A stretch of 64,000 nt of DNA from Fibrobacter sp. GTDB lineage: Bacteria > Fibrobacterota > Fibrobacteria > Fibrobacterales > Fibrobacteraceae. The notes below the pieces were generated by a model. That model did no database searches and had not been told where the DNA came from. It worked only from the letters and a program-made list of their open reading frames with translations. A program made the position numbers and the translations under genes. Each line of letters opens with the position of its first letter. Position 1 is the first letter of the stretch. This document shows, in pieces, positions 26,382 through 35,989 of this stretch. The DNA is taken from positions 13,300 to 77,299 of the forward strand of contig JAFZOV010000038.1 of the NCBI GenBank assembly GCA_017550445.1, read 5' to 3'.

Positions 26382-29300
26382 TTACTTAGCAGCGACTACA
26401 GCAGGTTCTTTAGCAGAATCCTTTTCGGCGGAATCGGCAGGTTCAGCCGGAGCGATTTCTTCAACCTTCAGGGGTTCGTCAGACATCTGTTCAATCTGAC
26501 GACCGCTCATCAGGAGTCGAGCACGTCCACCTTCTTCGTAGGCAGGAACATTCTCAAGACCGCGGTTCAGCACTTCCTGGGCCTTGGCCTTTTGGCCGGC
26601 GGCTTCGTACACGAATGCGGCAGCCCAGTAGTTACGCCATTCCGTGGGGAACTGCTTCATGCCGAGTTCCAGATACTTAGAAGCGGAGGCAGCGAGGCTA
26701 TCTACACGGGCCTTCTTTTCGGCAGTAAAGGGATGTTCGTTGCGAAGCTTGGAAATCTGGTCGCGGGCATCAAAAGAAACCTGCAGGTACAAGGACACAT
26801 AGCCCGAGAGAAGGCGCTGCGTTTCTTCGTTAATGTAGGCGGTGCCATCACCGAGGCCACGGAACTTGAACACGGAATCAATGAGGTCAGCCGTGTACTT
26901 TGCATCAAAGGCATTGCGCTTGGGGTTCAAGTCACCCTTCACAAAATTGTAGACCATGCCTTCTTGCACCATGTACTTTTCGAGACCCATGAAGTTGGAA
27001 GTTCCGACCGTCGTCGAAATTTCAATCGGCTTGTCCATGTTCTGGAGAGCTAGGTCAATCACCAGCTTATGCTGAGTAAGCATCATGCCGCTACGGGTAC
27101 GAGCAGCCCATTCGGTAAAGGCATCCCACACCTGGTAATGCACCTTGAACTGCATAAGCTTGGCAGAGTCAGCGGCAGAAAGCTGCTGGCCTTCCATGGC
27201 ATCGATACGGTTCTTGAGCTGCGGCATCAGGCGCTGGGCATTCTTGACCCAAGTAGAAACCTGATGGTTCGGGTTAGAGGCAGAGCTGTTATCCAGAACC
27301 ATGTCGCGGTCAATGGCAGCCTTGTCGTAGCTGAGCTTGAGAATCGGTTCGTTGTCGAGCATCTGCTTGATGTACCAGTCGGTATTACCGAGCGAGAGGT
27401 TCACCACGCGAACGTCCTTACGGATGCCGGCGACTTCCTGTGCAAACCACAGCGGGAAGGTATCGTTATCACCGTTGGTAAAGAGGATGGCGTTGGGACG
27501 GCAGCTGTTCAACAGGTTGTATGCGTAATCCCAGGGAACCCAGAGACCAGAGCGGTCATGTTCCTTGTAGTTGGAAACACAGGGCACCAAGAAGGAAACG
27601 GCAACCAGAAGAGCGGCAACCGGATTTGCAAAGGCAGCAAAGCTAGACGTTGCCGCGAGGAACACCAGGATACCGGCACCGATACCGTAAATCATGCTCA
27701 TGAAAATGAAGGCAGGTGTATAGAAGTAGTCACGTTCACGGACTTCCAGATGTACAGCATCGGGGAACGGGGCGCGGCTACCCACCTGGGCAAAGCCACT
27801 TTCAATTTTCTGCCAGTTCTGCCAAACAGCGGAATTGGTATAGCCATCGAGTTCACGCTGGAGGTCGGCCAGGCGAGCGTCATTGGCACCGCGGGCCTTC
27901 AAGGTTTCCATACGAATCTTGGTGTACTCGATGTTCTGGCGCATATCGATGAGTTCGTTCGGGTCCGGCAAAGCCGTAATGCCCATACCGCGGCTGTTCA
28001 GGTCAGACACATTGCGGCTCATGATAGACACCCAGTAGTCGTGATCGCGCTGTTCCATGCGGGTGCCGTCGGCGAAGTTGATGTAGAACAACAGGCCGAG
28101 AGAGCAGAGAGCGTAGAGTACAGAAACAAACACGCCCATGTTGCGGTTACGCTTCCAGACGAACACGCAAACCATGACCAGGAGGCCGTTAAAGAGCAGG
28201 AACATCATGAACTGCGGGAGCGTAGCGTCACCCATGAAGCTCATCTGGGTCGGGAACTTGATACCGAAACGTTCCACCGGCTGGTTGTCGGAAGCGTCAA
28301 AGGTATAGACACCATTTGCATAGTTCACGTCACCCACCTTGTAAGGCAGGTACTGGGCCATCTGGTATCCACCGTAACCCATGTGCGGGAACGAAAGGAA
28401 CTGGTGGCTAATGCGAGAACGACGGTAGAAGGCACGGCTGATCATGCTTTCGGAGCCGTACTGCTTACGTTCAATGAAGTTGTTGAAGGCAACCCAGTTT
28501 TCATCCTTGAAGAGGTTACCCAGCTGGAGGTTACCCTGTTCGTCGCGGATGTTGATTTCGGGGTCGTTTTCGTCGATAATCGGGTTCAGTTCCGAACGAA
28601 TCGGAATGTAAAGATGCGTACTGTAGCCGATGAGGGCGAAGAAGGCAAAAGCCAAGGACAGACGCATGCTGCGCTGCACACCCTTGCTCTTGAACGGCTT
28701 TGCAAGGCAAAGAATCGAAAGAGCGATCAAGCAAATGAACGAGATTTCGATAAAGGCAGACACCATGTAAATCACGGAGCAAAGGAGCGTACCCGTAATC
28801 CAGATAGGAATGCGTTCCACAATTTTCTTGGGTTCTGCCACCAGCAACAGGGCAAACACGGCCGGAACCGTGAGCATGGTGTAAAGGTGAGCGCCCACGC
28901 CGAGGAATGCGATGTAGCAAATAAAGATCAGGATGCGGTCGCTGTAGGCTTCGTTACGCTTGTTGTACCAAACAAGGCCGAGGTAAGATACGAGCATCAA
29001 GATGAACATGGCGATGCCGTAAACTTCGGCTTCGACAGCGTTGAACCAGAAGGTGTCCGAGAAGGTCAGAAGGAAGCCGGCCACGAGTGCAGACGTAGCA
29101 AGCACCACCGTGCGAACTTTTTCCGAAATCTTTTCGGCCAAGGCATCGGTCTTGAGGACGGTTGCCAAGAGTTCCCAAGCGAACAAAGCCGTCACATAGA
29201 CAGTTGCCGCAGAGCTCACCACCGAGATGTAGTTCACGCGCTTTGCGATTTCACCCACGAACGGGAGCAACACGATGACTGCACGGGCAAGGAACACGAA

Positions 29301-29468
29301 GAACGGAGTTCCAGGAGGATGCGGAATACCGAGCGTATTGGCACAGGCGACAAATTCACCACAATCCCAGAAGCTGACCGTCGGAGCCATCGTCAGCACG
29401 TACACAATCAGTGCAATAAATGCTGCAATGCCAGCGAAGATATGTTTCATCCATTTTTCCTTGAGCAT
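26382..29468 (-). CDS. DUF2723 (TMEM260-like) multi-pass membrane protein, predicted O-mannosyltransferase
   Basis: About 1028 residues from ATG 29466-29468. It begins in a DUF2723 core with the APTVSFWDCGEFVACANTLG and PHPPGTPFFVFLAR motifs (FWDxGEF, GxPHPPG), followed by many membrane helices, a large soluble region and a C-terminal helical part with an acidic tail. Human TMEM260, of the same family, is a protein O-mannosyltransferase. The neighbouring DPM1- and GtrB-like genes could supply the lipid-linked sugar, which supports a mannosyltransferase role. It starts one base after the stop of nusB. Confidence 0.85.
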   Translation of the reverse strand: MLKEKWMKHIFAGIAAFIALIVYVLTMAPTVSFWDCGEFVACANTLGIPHPPGTPFFVFLARAVIVLLPFVGEIAKRVNYISVVSSAATVYVTALFAWELLATVLKTDALAEKISEKVRTVVLATSALVAGFLLTFSDTFWFNAVEAEVYGIAMFILMLVSYLGLVWYNKRNEAYSDRILIFICYIAFLGVGAHLYTMLTVPAVFALLLVAEPKKIVERIPIWITGTLLCSVIYMVSAFIEISFICLIALSILCLAKPFKSKGVQRSMRLSLAFAFFALIGYSTHLYIPIRSELNPIIDENDPEINIRDEQGNLQLGNLFKDENWVAFNNFIERKQYGSESMISRAFYRRSRISHQFLSFPHMGYGGYQMAQYLPYKVGDVNYANGVYTFDASDNQPVERFGIKFPTQMSFMGDATLPQFMMFLLFNGLLVMVCVFVWKRNRNMGVFVSVLYALCSLGLLFYINFADGTRMEQRDHDYWVSIMSRNVSDLNSRGMGITALPDPNELIDMRQNIEYTKIRMETLKARGANDARLADLQRELDGYTNSAVWQNWQKIESGFAQVGSRAPFPDAVHLEVRERDYFYTPAFIFMSMIYGIGAGILVFLAATSSFAAFANPVAALLVAVSFLVPCVSNYKEHDRSGLWVPWDYAYNLLNSCRPNAILFTNGDNDTFPLWFAQEVAGIRKDVRVVNLSLGNTDWYIKQMLDNEPILKLSYDKAAIDRDMVLDNSSASNPNHQVSTWVKNAQRLMPQLKNRIDAMEGQQLSAADSAKLMQFKVHYQVWDAFTEWAARTRSGMMLTQHKLVIDLALQNMDKPIEISTTVGTSNFMGLEKYMVQEGMVYNFVKGDLNPKRNAFDAKYTADLIDSVFKFRGLGDGTAYINEETQRLLSGYVSLYLQVSFDARDQISKLRNEHPFTAEKKARVDSLAASASKYLELGMKQFPTEWRNYWAAAFVYEAAGQKAKAQEVLNRGLENVPAYEEGGRARLLMSGRQIEQMSDEPLKVEEIAPAEPADSAEKDSAKEPAVVAAK

Positions 29469-29469
29469 T

Positions 29470-29904
29470 TTACTTTTCCTTGGGTTCGGTGACAACCATG
29501 CCACGGTTACGCATAAAGCCAGTCAAAAGGCCGTTCACAAAAGAATCCGAATTGTCGGTGCTGTACTTGGCGGCAATCTGCACCGCTTCAGAAATAGCAA
29601 CCTTCATCGGGATTTCGGGAATGTACGAAAGTTCGACCATCGCAATGCGGAGCACAATGCGGTCAAGGCTTGCCATACGGTCAAGTTCCCAGTGGGCAGC
29701 AGCAGCCTTGATGTTTTCGTCGAGTTCTTCACGGTGAGCCTGCACGAGGTCCACCAACTTCATTCCATACTTTTTCTGTTCGGCATGGAGAGGCTGGGAT
29801 TCAAGGATTCCCGGGAGAGCCTCGCCTGCAGTCTGTCCGGTAATTTCCATGGCATACAAAAGCTGCATGGCAAAAACACGGGCCGGTCTATAAGATACTT
29901 TCAT
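29470..29904 (-). CDS. nusB: Transcription antitermination factor NusB
   Basis: 144 residues from ATG 29902-29904, all-helical. It shows the NusB pattern: RPARVFAMQLLYAMEITG at the N-terminus, then a long helical core and the conserved AISEAVQIAAKYSTDNSDSFVNGLL region near the C-terminus. With NusE it binds boxA RNA and helps read through rRNA operons. It follows the ribH-ribBA-ribE genes, a common bacterial pairing, though a repeat-filled spacer of over 100 nt separates it from ribH. Only 1 nt separates it from the downstream DUF2723 gene. Confidence 0.93.
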   Translation of the reverse strand: MKVSYRPARVFAMQLLYAMEITGQTAGEALPGILESQPLHAEQKKYGMKLVDLVQAHREELDENIKAAAAHWELDRMASLDRIVLRIAMVELSYIPEIPMKVAISEAVQIAAKYSTDNSDSFVNGLLTGFMRNRGMVVTEPKEK

Positions 29905-29935
29905 AGTCAATCTTCAGTTAAAAGTTCAACGAAGT

Positions 29936-30012
29936 TCATAGTTACTAGTTATTAGTTACTAGAGAAAACAAACTGAAATGTCTAGTAACTAGTAACTCAG
30001 AACTAGAAACTC
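29936..30012. repeat. Fold-back spacer of TAGTTACTAG words
   Basis: Left half: tandem TTACTAGTTATTAGTTACTAG. Right half: its complement words (TAGTAACTAGTAACTCAGAAC). The spacer lies between ribH and nusB and can fold into a hairpin. Confidence 0.75.
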
Positions 30013-30015
30013 ATC

Positions 30016-30480
30016 TTAAATTTCCTTGTACAAATTCGCCATTTCAACGGCGGTGGATGCCCAGCTGGAGCCGAGGTTTCCGGCCTTGAGGCCTGCACGG
30101 TTCATAGCCTGGTCCACGGTGTCGGTGGTAAGGATTCCAAGAATTACGGGGAGCTTGCCTTCGGCAGCGATATTTGCGATACCGCCGGTAGAAGCATTCA
30201 CCACTACATCGTAGTGGCTGGTTTCGCCACGGATTACGGCACCGAGCGCCATCACGGCACTGTACTTGCCGGAATCGGCAAGGCGACGGCACACGCCCGG
30301 AAGCTCGAATGCGCCCGGCACGTGCACGACGGTGATATCCTTGTCGGCAACACCGAGAAGTTCGAGCTGACGCACAGCTCCTTCCAGGAGCTTGTCCGTC
30401 ACGACTTCGTTAAAGCGGGCAACGGCAATAGCCACCTTGAGCCCCGCACCATTCAGCGAATTCTTGATTTCGTTCACCAT
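30016..30480 (-). CDS. ribH: 6,7-dimethyl-8-ribityllumazine synthase
   Basis: 154 residues, standard size. Conserved motifs: VARFNEVVTDKLLEGAVRQL, VPGAFELPGVCRRLA and GAVIRGETSHYDVV, with GILTTDTVDQAMNRAG near the end. It condenses the ribBA product with the pyrimidine intermediate, giving the riboflavin precursor. The start directly follows the ribBA stop, so ribE-ribBA-ribH are one operon. No FMN riboswitch is visible upstream of ribE. Confidence 0.96.
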   Translation of the reverse strand: MVNEIKNSLNGAGLKVAIAVARFNEVVTDKLLEGAVRQLELLGVADKDITVVHVPGAFELPGVCRRLADSGKYSAVMALGAVIRGETSHYDVVVNASTGGIANIAAEGKLPVILGILTTDTVDQAMNRAGLKAGNLGSSWASTAVEMANLYKEI

Positions 30481-31722
30481 TTATTTTTCCTCTTTCAAAT
30501 TTTCTTCGGGCAGCGAGCCGTCGACATGCAACTGGTGGCCCATCTTCTTCTGCTTCGTGAGCAGGTAGAACAAGTTTTCCTTGTTGGGCTTGATTTCGAT
30601 AGGCACGCGTTCCACGATTTTAAGGCCGTAAGCAGTAATACCGGAAATCTTGCTCGGGTTGTTCGTGAGCAGTCGCATTTCGCGCACACCCAAGTCTGCC
30701 AAAATCTGGGCGCCCGTGCCGTACTGGCGCAGGTCCGACTTGAACCCAAGGTGCAAGTTCGCTTCGACCGTGTCCATGCCCTTTTCTTGCAGTTCGTATG
30801 CACGGAGCTTGTTGCAAAGACCGATTCCACGGCCTTCCTGACCGCGCATGTAAAGGAACACGCCACCATGCTCGCCAATGAACTTCATGGCAGAGGCCAG
30901 CTGTTCGCCGCAATCGCAGCGGAGGCTACCGAAAATATCGCCGGTAAGGCATTCGCTATGCACGCGCACGTACACCGGCTTGCTGAAGTCGGGGTTGCCT
31001 GCGACCCAAGCCACATGTTCAACACCGTCGGTCTTACTCTTGTAAGCGTAGGCGGTAAAGTCACCATACTTGGTCGACACATGCGGGGCGGCAACACGCT
31101 GCACCAGCTTTTCGTTCTTCAGGCGGTAGTCAATGAGGTCGCGAATCGAAATAATCTTGATTCCAAACTTCTTCGCGACTTCCTGCAGCTGCGGCATGCG
31201 AGCCATCGTACCGTCTTCGTTCATGATTTCAATAAGGGCGGCCGCCGGGCGCAGGCCCGCGAGCTTAGCCAAATCCACCGCAGCCTCGGTATGGCCTGCG
31301 CGACGGAGTACGCCCTCTTCCTGGGCGTACAAGGGCGAAATATGCCCCGGCCGTCCAAAGTCGCTGGGCTTGGAATTCGGGTCAGCAAGTGCCTGAATCG
31401 TTGCAGCACGGTCATGTGCGGATACACCCGTGGTGCAGCCTTCAATCTTATCGACCATGATGGTGAACGGCGTGCCTAGAATCGAGGTATTTTCAGCCGT
31501 CTGCCGCGTGAGGTTCAGTTCATGACAACGCTGGATCGGCAGCGGTGCGCAAAGCACGCCACGACCTTCGTGGAGCATGAAATTCACTTTTTCAGGCGTA
31601 ATCTTTTCGGCGGCGATTACAAAGTCACCTTCGTTTTCGCGGTCTTCGTCATCGACCACAATCAAAAACTTGCCGTTCTTAAAATCTTCTATGGCCTCTT
31701 CAATCGTATTAAGCAAGGTCAC
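30481..31722 (-). CDS. ribBA: Bifunctional DHBP synthase / GTP cyclohydrolase II
   Basis: 413 residues from a GTG start (31720-31722) inside the 3' end of ribE (14-nt overlap). Residues 1-200 are the RibB domain ([17 protein letters not shown] and [11 protein letters not shown]). Residues 205-400 are the RibA domain, with zinc cysteines [20 protein letters not shown] and the GQEGRGIGL motif. It makes both the four-carbon unit and the pyrimidine for riboflavin. The overlap suggests translational coupling. Confidence 0.96.
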   Translation of the reverse strand: MTLLNTIEEAIEDFKNGKFLIVVDDEDRENEGDFVIAAEKITPEKVNFMLHEGRGVLCAPLPIQRCHELNLTRQTAENTSILGTPFTIMVDKIEGCTTGVSAHDRAATIQALADPNSKPSDFGRPGHISPLYAQEEGVLRRAGHTEAAVDLAKLAGLRPAAALIEIMNEDGTMARMPQLQEVAKKFGIKIISIRDLIDYRLKNEKLVQRVAAPHVSTKYGDFTAYAYKSKTDGVEHVAWVAGNPDFSKPVYVRVHSECLTGDIFGSLRCDCGEQLASAMKFIGEHGGVFLYMRGQEGRGIGLCNKLRAYELQEKGMDTVEANLHLGFKSDLRQYGTGAQILADLGVREMRLLTNNPSKISGITAYGLKIVERVPIEIKPNKENLFYLLTKQKKMGHQLHVDGSLPEENLKEEK

Positions 31723-32308
31723 GTTCCTTCAGATAATTTTCAATATACTTGCCGAGCATGTCGACTTCCACATTCACGATAGTTCCCGGAACCCAGTTGC
31801 GCAGGTTCGTACGGGCCAAGGTTTCAGGGATAATGCACACGCGAATGGAGTCTTCGAACTTTTCAGCGACCGTGAGGCTGATTCCGTTCAACGAAATAGA
31901 GCCACGGCGAATCACATAGCGACGTAAATCAGCAGGAAGCTTCAGGTCCACTTCTACGCCCGTTTCGCGTGGAGTCACCTTGATCACTTCGGTAATGCAG
32001 TCCACATGGCCCATCACAAAGTGACCGCCCATAAAGCTGTCTGCACGACACGGAAGTTCCAAATTCACAAGTTTACCGACAGCGGCCTGCTTAAAGCCCG
32101 TATTTTCCACCGTCTGGTGCATCAGACAAAAAGTGGCATCATCATCGGTACAAGATTCAATGGAAAGACACACACCATCGTTAGCGACACTGTCGCCCAA
32201 CTTACAATTCTTAAAAAAGCCCGGTGACTTAAGGCGCATAGTAAGCGCATCGCCCCTACTTTCGATAGAAACGATTTCACCGGTAGATTGAATAATACCC
32301 GTAAACAT
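31709..32308 (-). CDS. ribE: Riboflavin synthase alpha chain
   Basis: 199 residues from ATG 32306-32308 ([16 protein letters not shown]), with two lumazine-binding repeats (about residues 1-95 and 97-195). Conserved [13 protein letters not shown] and [13 protein letters not shown] are present. It dismutates two lumazine molecules to riboflavin. First gene of the rib operon; ribD, needed for the deaminase/reductase steps, is not in this window. A TATATT box lies 8 nt before the start, without a Shine-Dalgarno sequence. Confidence 0.95.
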   Translation of the reverse strand: MFTGIIQSTGEIVSIESRGDALTMRLKSPGFFKNCKLGDSVANDGVCLSIESCTDDDATFCLMHQTVENTGFKQAAVGKLVNLELPCRADSFMGGHFVMGHVDCITEVIKVTPRETGVEVDLKLPADLRRYVIRRGSISLNGISLTVAEKFEDSIRVCIIPETLARTNLRNWVPGTIVNVEVDMLGKYIENYLKERDLA

Positions 32309-32316
32309 ACGGCACA

Positions 32317-32322
32317 AATATA
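32317..32322 (-). promoter_or_regulatory. -10-like TATATT, 8 nt before ribE
   Basis: On the minus strand TATATT is followed by TGTGCCGT and the ATG of ribE. This predicts a near-leaderless rib mRNA. Confidence 0.45.
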
Positions 32323-32325
32323 GCT

Positions 32326-32402
32326 AATTCGGATTTCGGATTTCGGAATTCAGAATTTTAATAAGGCGATTTAATTCTGAAATCTGAACTCTAAACTCAG
32401 AA
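32326..32402. repeat. Fold-back spacer of GGATTTC/GAAATCTGA words
   Basis: Left part: tandem CGGATTTCGGATTTCGGAATT. Right part: AATTCTGAAATCTGAACTC. The two halves share inverted AATTCAGAATT/AATTCTGAA words and can pair. The element spans the ribE promoter side and the 3' end of the DUF2279 gene. Confidence 0.75.
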
Positions 32403-33329
32403 TTTAATTGGGTACAGCAAATACCAATGGAATTCGGGATAAACTTGTACAGTCGGGGCCGGTAGCTTAAAGTAATTCAGGTACTTGATGAGAGTGCGGG
32501 CCATGCGACTCTGCGGACGGAACGCTTCCAAGTCATAGTCCAGCGCAATGTAGACTTCGCGATGCGGCTTCACGTTTTTATCGTGCAAGAACACGCCTTC
32601 GTCAATGCTTAAGCCTGCCGCCAAGGCAAGCCAACTCGGGTAATACTGGCGCACCGCCTTGGGCAACAGACGGTAAATCTTGAAGGATGCCCAGAACGTT
32701 TGGTTGCAGTAATCATCCGTAAAAACGCCAGTATTACTTTGTCTATAATAAGCTTTTGTATTGATCCAGTAGCTCCACTTCAGGTCCACGTACTTGAACA
32801 CAGGGATGTAGCGTTCCGCCATCGGTAAAAAGCCACCCAAGGTTCCCGAAAGAACATCAAAAACACTGAAGCCCCACTCCGGCGAAAAACCGTCCTTCAC
32901 ATCAATCGCCACGTGCGTTGCAAATGCAGAAAGTCCTGCAAACAGGTACGACTTGAACTCAGAAATGCCCGCCCAGCGATAACCTTCGTAAAAGCTCTCG
33001 CCCATCATCACACCCGACGCAAAATGGCCGAACTTATCCAGGTTCAAGGCATAATCAAAATCGTTTTCAAAGTGGAAATGACTCCCTTCTTCGTCCCACC
33101 AGCCCTTCTTGAATACGAGCCAATAGGCAGCCCCATAAGCAATCAATACCGTAGAGGCAACGCCCACACCCTTGGCAACAGACAACTGCGTTGTATCGCC
33201 GGGGTCTTCGCTGCGGTAATCCCATGTGGAATCGCGCCATGTCGGCGGGTCGTAGGGAGCTGCATGCAAGGACACCCCTGCAAAAACCAGCAACACGACA
33301 GAGATTGTAAAAGACCTCAAAAAATTCAC
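32397..33329 (-). CDS. DUF2279 family periplasmic/outer membrane protein
   Basis: 310 residues from a GTG at 33327-33329, which opens the signal peptide MNFLRSFTISVVLLVFAGVS (cleavage near LHA-AP). An upstream ATG at 33386 would run through a repeat spacer and is disfavoured. The DUF2279 core is visible: NLDKFGHFASGVMMGESFYEGYRWAG, then AGLSAFATHVAIDVKDGFSPEWGFS. It ends YLLYPIKF, a C-terminal Phe. E. coli YfiM is a small lipoprotein relative. Function unknown. Divided from fabF by a repeat spacer and terminator. Confidence 0.75.
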   Translation of the reverse strand: MNFLRSFTISVVLLVFAGVSLHAAPYDPPTWRDSTWDYRSEDPGDTTQLSVAKGVGVASTVLIAYGAAYWLVFKKGWWDEEGSHFHFENDFDYALNLDKFGHFASGVMMGESFYEGYRWAGISEFKSYLFAGLSAFATHVAIDVKDGFSPEWGFSVFDVLSGTLGGFLPMAERYIPVFKYVDLKWSYWINTKAYYRQSNTGVFTDDYCNQTFWASFKIYRLLPKAVRQYYPSWLALAAGLSIDEGVFLHDKNVKPHREVYIALDYDLEAFRPQSRMARTLIKYLNYFKLPAPTVQVYPEFHWYLLYPIKF

Positions 33330-33354
33330 GGGCGAAAAGATAAAAATAGTAGAA

Positions 33355-33420
33355 AGGAGGAAGTAGGAAGTAGGAAGAAAAAACAAGCAAATATTTACTG
33401 TCTACCGTCTACTTCCTACT
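33355..33420. repeat. Fold-back spacer of AGGAAGT / ACTTCCT words
   Basis: GGAGGAAGTAGGAAGTAGGAAG on the left is matched by CTACTTCCTAC on the right, with CTACCGTCTA words between. It lies between the fabF terminator and the DUF2279 gene. Confidence 0.7.
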
Positions 33421-33424
33421 AAAT

Positions 33425-33458
33425 AAAAAGTCCCCGGAGAAAGAACTCCAGGAACTTT
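33425..33458 (-). terminator. Rho-independent terminator of fabF
   Basis: On the minus strand AAAGTTCCTGGAG pairs with CTCCGGGGACTTT (13 pairs, three of them G-T) around a TTCTTT loop, followed by TTATTT. Confidence 0.75.
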
Positions 33459-33481
33459 CAAATGTGTAGTGTGTGATGCGA

Positions 33482-34714
33482 TTAGTTGCGGCCGAGGAGG
33501 AGCACGCTGTTCTGGCCACCGAAGCCGAAGCTGTCGGACATGGCGTAGTTGAACGAGTGGCTCGTGTTCTTGTTGGCACACACATCGAGGTGGATGCGTT
33601 CATCCTGATTGAACACGTTCGTGGTCGCGTGAATCATCTGATTCTGCAAGGACTTCACGGTGATGATGGCTTCGAGAGCACCGGCTGCACCGAGAGCGTG
33701 GCCGATCATGCACTTGGAGGAGTTCACCTTGAGGTTGTCGGTAGCACCGGCAAAGACCTTTTCGAGGGCGGAGCATTCAGCAACGTCGCCGAGCGGGGTC
33801 GAAGTACCGTGAGTATTCACGTAGCCCACATCCTTCGGAGAAATACCGGCTTCGCGGAGAGCCATTTCGATAGCGAGGCGAACGCCTTCACCGTCTTCAC
33901 GCGGAGCGGACATGTGGTGAGCATCTGCGCTCATGCCGATACCGGCGATACGGGCGAGGATGTTTGCACCACGCTTCTTGGCGTGAGAAAGGCTTTCGAG
34001 CACGAGGATACCAGAACCTTCACCAATCACGAAGCCGTCGCGGTCCTTATCGAACGGACGAGAAGCGGTCGTCGGATCGTCGTTGCGCTTGCTCAAGGCC
34101 TTCATGGAGGTAAAGCCAGCAAGGGCAACATTGTTCACGGTTTCGTCGGTACCACCGGCGAGCATGATGTCGGCGCGGCCGAGACGGATCTGGTCGTAGG
34201 CAGCGGCGATAGAGTGGTTAGAGGTTGCGCAGGCAGAGACCACTGCGTAGCAGGGGCCCATCCAGCCGGTACGGTTGGAAACTTCGCCAGCGGGCATATT
34301 CACGATAGACATCGGAATGAAGAACGGAGACACGCGGCTCGGGCCACGGTTTGCAAGGGCCACCACGGAGTCGCTATAAATCTGCATACCGCCGATACCG
34401 GAACCGATAATCACGCCAGAGCGGGTCGGATCTTCGTTTTCGGGGGAAATACCGGCGTTCTTAAGAGCCTGGAAAGAGGCATACACAGCGTACTGGATGC
34501 ACCTGGACAGACGGGACGAATCGCGCGGGCTAATATATTCGGAACCATCGAATTCCTTGACGGCGGCAGCTATCTTGATCGGATAGTTGGTCACATCGAA
34601 GCGTTCGATCGTTGCGAGTCCGGATTTACCTTCCAGCAGGTTGTTCCAAAGGAGTTCCGGCGTATTGCCGAGGGCGGAAACGCACCCCATACCAGTGATT
34701 ACGACTTCTTCCAT
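33482..34714 (-). CDS. fabF: Beta-ketoacyl-ACP synthase II
   Basis: 410 residues, the usual FabF size. The catalytic triad is visible: Cys in VSACATSNHSIAAA, His in NTHGTSTPLGD, and His in SSKCMIGHALGAAGALE. It elongates acyl-ACP in fatty acid synthesis in the cytoplasm. A TATATT box ends 10 nt before the ATG with no ribosome binding site. A terminator follows the stop. No acpP or fabD is adjacent in this window. Confidence 0.96.
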   Translation of the reverse strand: MEEVVITGMGCVSALGNTPELLWNNLLEGKSGLATIERFDVTNYPIKIAAAVKEFDGSEYISPRDSSRLSRCIQYAVYASFQALKNAGISPENEDPTRSGVIIGSGIGGMQIYSDSVVALANRGPSRVSPFFIPMSIVNMPAGEVSNRTGWMGPCYAVVSACATSNHSIAAAYDQIRLGRADIMLAGGTDETVNNVALAGFTSMKALSKRNDDPTTASRPFDKDRDGFVIGEGSGILVLESLSHAKKRGANILARIAGIGMSADAHHMSAPREDGEGVRLAIEMALREAGISPKDVGYVNTHGTSTPLGDVAECSALEKVFAGATDNLKVNSSKCMIGHALGAAGALEAIITVKSLQNQMIHATTNVFNQDERIHLDVCANKNTSHSFNYAMSDSFGFGGQNSVLLLGRN

Positions 34715-34724
34715 AATGGCGGCA

Positions 34725-34730
34725 AATATA
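34725..34730 (-). promoter_or_regulatory. -10-like TATATT, 10 nt before fabF
   Basis: Minus strand: TCTATATTTG followed by CCGCCATT and ATG. No Shine-Dalgarno sequence lies in between. This predicts a leader of about three nt. Confidence 0.5.
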
Positions 34731-34840
34731 GAAAAAATGCGAACTGCTTCGGGAGTATTTTGTCCTCAATTTTTAGAAATTTGATATTATTTACTTACAA
34801 CAATATTACAACAGTTTCACTTACGTAAAAAAACAGAAAT

Positions 34841-35953
34841 CTAGTGGTACAATTCCCAAATAGACAACCGACGATGCTTGATACGATAGGGAATCATTTT
34901 AGCAAAGGTCTTCCAGTAATCCACCTCATGCCAAAAAACTTCTGTCGGTGAAAAAGGCGTCAAACGGATTGTTTTCCAGCGATTTAACAGCCAACGCACT
35001 ATAAAATTCATGCACCTTTCACCTTTGACATCTACCAGGGTGTAACCGAAATTGCCTCCCTCGTAAACCATGGCCAGCATCTTTTTTCCAAGTTTCGCAT
35101 CGGGAGCTACCAGCATCTTGTCCGGTTCAAGCCCAAGTACTTCGCCGAGAATCCACATGATGGCACCGCTCATGTGCTTTAGCCCAAACCGCGAAAGCCT
35201 TGACGCCACTTCACGGCGGTCTTCGGCAGTAGAATGCTGAAGCAAGATAAAGTAATCCACAAACTGCTTCAGCCCAATTCCCCCACCGATAAAATGCCTT
35301 TGAAGATGCGACATTTGCATCACAAGGGCAAACTTAATGGACGGAACCGAGAAACCTTCGGGCACACGCTCCGTATTCAAAATTTCACGTTCCAGATAAC
35401 GTTGCAAACGCGCGTTTGCAAAGGGATTCAAGGGGCCCGAAGAGGGCTTGTAATGAATTTCGACCGCAACCTTGGCCGCATTTAGCAAATGGATATGGTG
35501 AGAAGATTGCTCTTTCTCATCGAGCTCGAAATCCATCTCTCGCACAAGGTCCGTAACGCTCTTTTTACCGCCTTCAACCCACAAGTCAATATCACCCGCA
35601 TGCCGCATAAACGGATCCGGGTACAATCTCGCATTGGCAGCACCTTTCAAGACAGCCGACTTACGCCCTTTTGCAGAGAACAGTTCCGTGAGCCTCGCCG
35701 CCTCGGCATTTAAAAGTTGGTTATGCCCCTTGACCGTTTCTGCTTCGCTAGCCCACTGAAAAAGAAGCCCCATAGGCGGGCGCTGTTCTTTGGGCAACCG
35801 ACAGATTGCGCGATAGGCAACCGCCACTACCAAATGATTCAAACATAACGAATGAAGTTTATCCCACTCCGATTCACTCAATTTACAATCGAATATCTGC
35901 GGGGCACAACCAGGCGAAACCGCCATCCGCAACAATTTATACAGGGACTCCAT
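34841..35953 (-). CDS. Nucleotidyltransferase-like protein (NTP_transf_5 family)
   Basis: 370 residues, cytosolic. The diagnostic segment is VLKGAANARLYPDPFMRHAGDIDLWVEGG, with the GDIDLWV acidic triad of the nucleotidyltransferase fold, followed by HHIHLLNAAKVAVEIHYKPS. Members of this family are often near capsule or polysaccharide genes; substrate unknown. It is divergent from orn, sharing an AT-rich spacer. No operon partner. Confidence 0.7.
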   Translation of the reverse strand: MESLYKLLRMAVSPGCAPQIFDCKLSESEWDKLHSLCLNHLVVAVAYRAICRLPKEQRPPMGLLFQWASEAETVKGHNQLLNAEAARLTELFSAKGRKSAVLKGAANARLYPDPFMRHAGDIDLWVEGGKKSVTDLVREMDFELDEKEQSSHHIHLLNAAKVAVEIHYKPSSGPLNPFANARLQRYLEREILNTERVPEGFSVPSIKFALVMQMSHLQRHFIGGGIGLKQFVDYFILLQHSTAEDRREVASRLSRFGLKHMSGAIMWILGEVLGLEPDKMLVAPDAKLGKKMLAMVYEGGNFGYTLVDVKGERCMNFIVRWLLNRWKTIRLTPFSPTEVFWHEVDYWKTFAKMIPYRIKHRRLSIWELYH

Positions 35954-35974
35954 GCATTAAAAAATAAAATTTTC

Positions 35975-35980
35975 TAAATT
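35975..35980 (+). promoter_or_regulatory. -10-like TAAATT, 9 nt before orn
   Basis: TCTAAATT is followed by GACCGCGTT and the ATG at 35990, with no ribosome binding site. Very short leader predicted. Confidence 0.4.
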
Positions 35981-35989
35981 GACCGCGTT

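Noticed and set aside
27069..29492. An 807-codon + strand frame across the DUF2723 gene
   Set aside because: Antisense shadow caused by codon bias in the membrane protein gene; no family motif, His/Glu-rich text.
29936..32402. FMN riboswitch controlling the rib operon
   Set aside because: The ribE start has an 8-nt gap to its TATATT box, leaving no room for an aptamer; the spacers hold only fold-back repeats.
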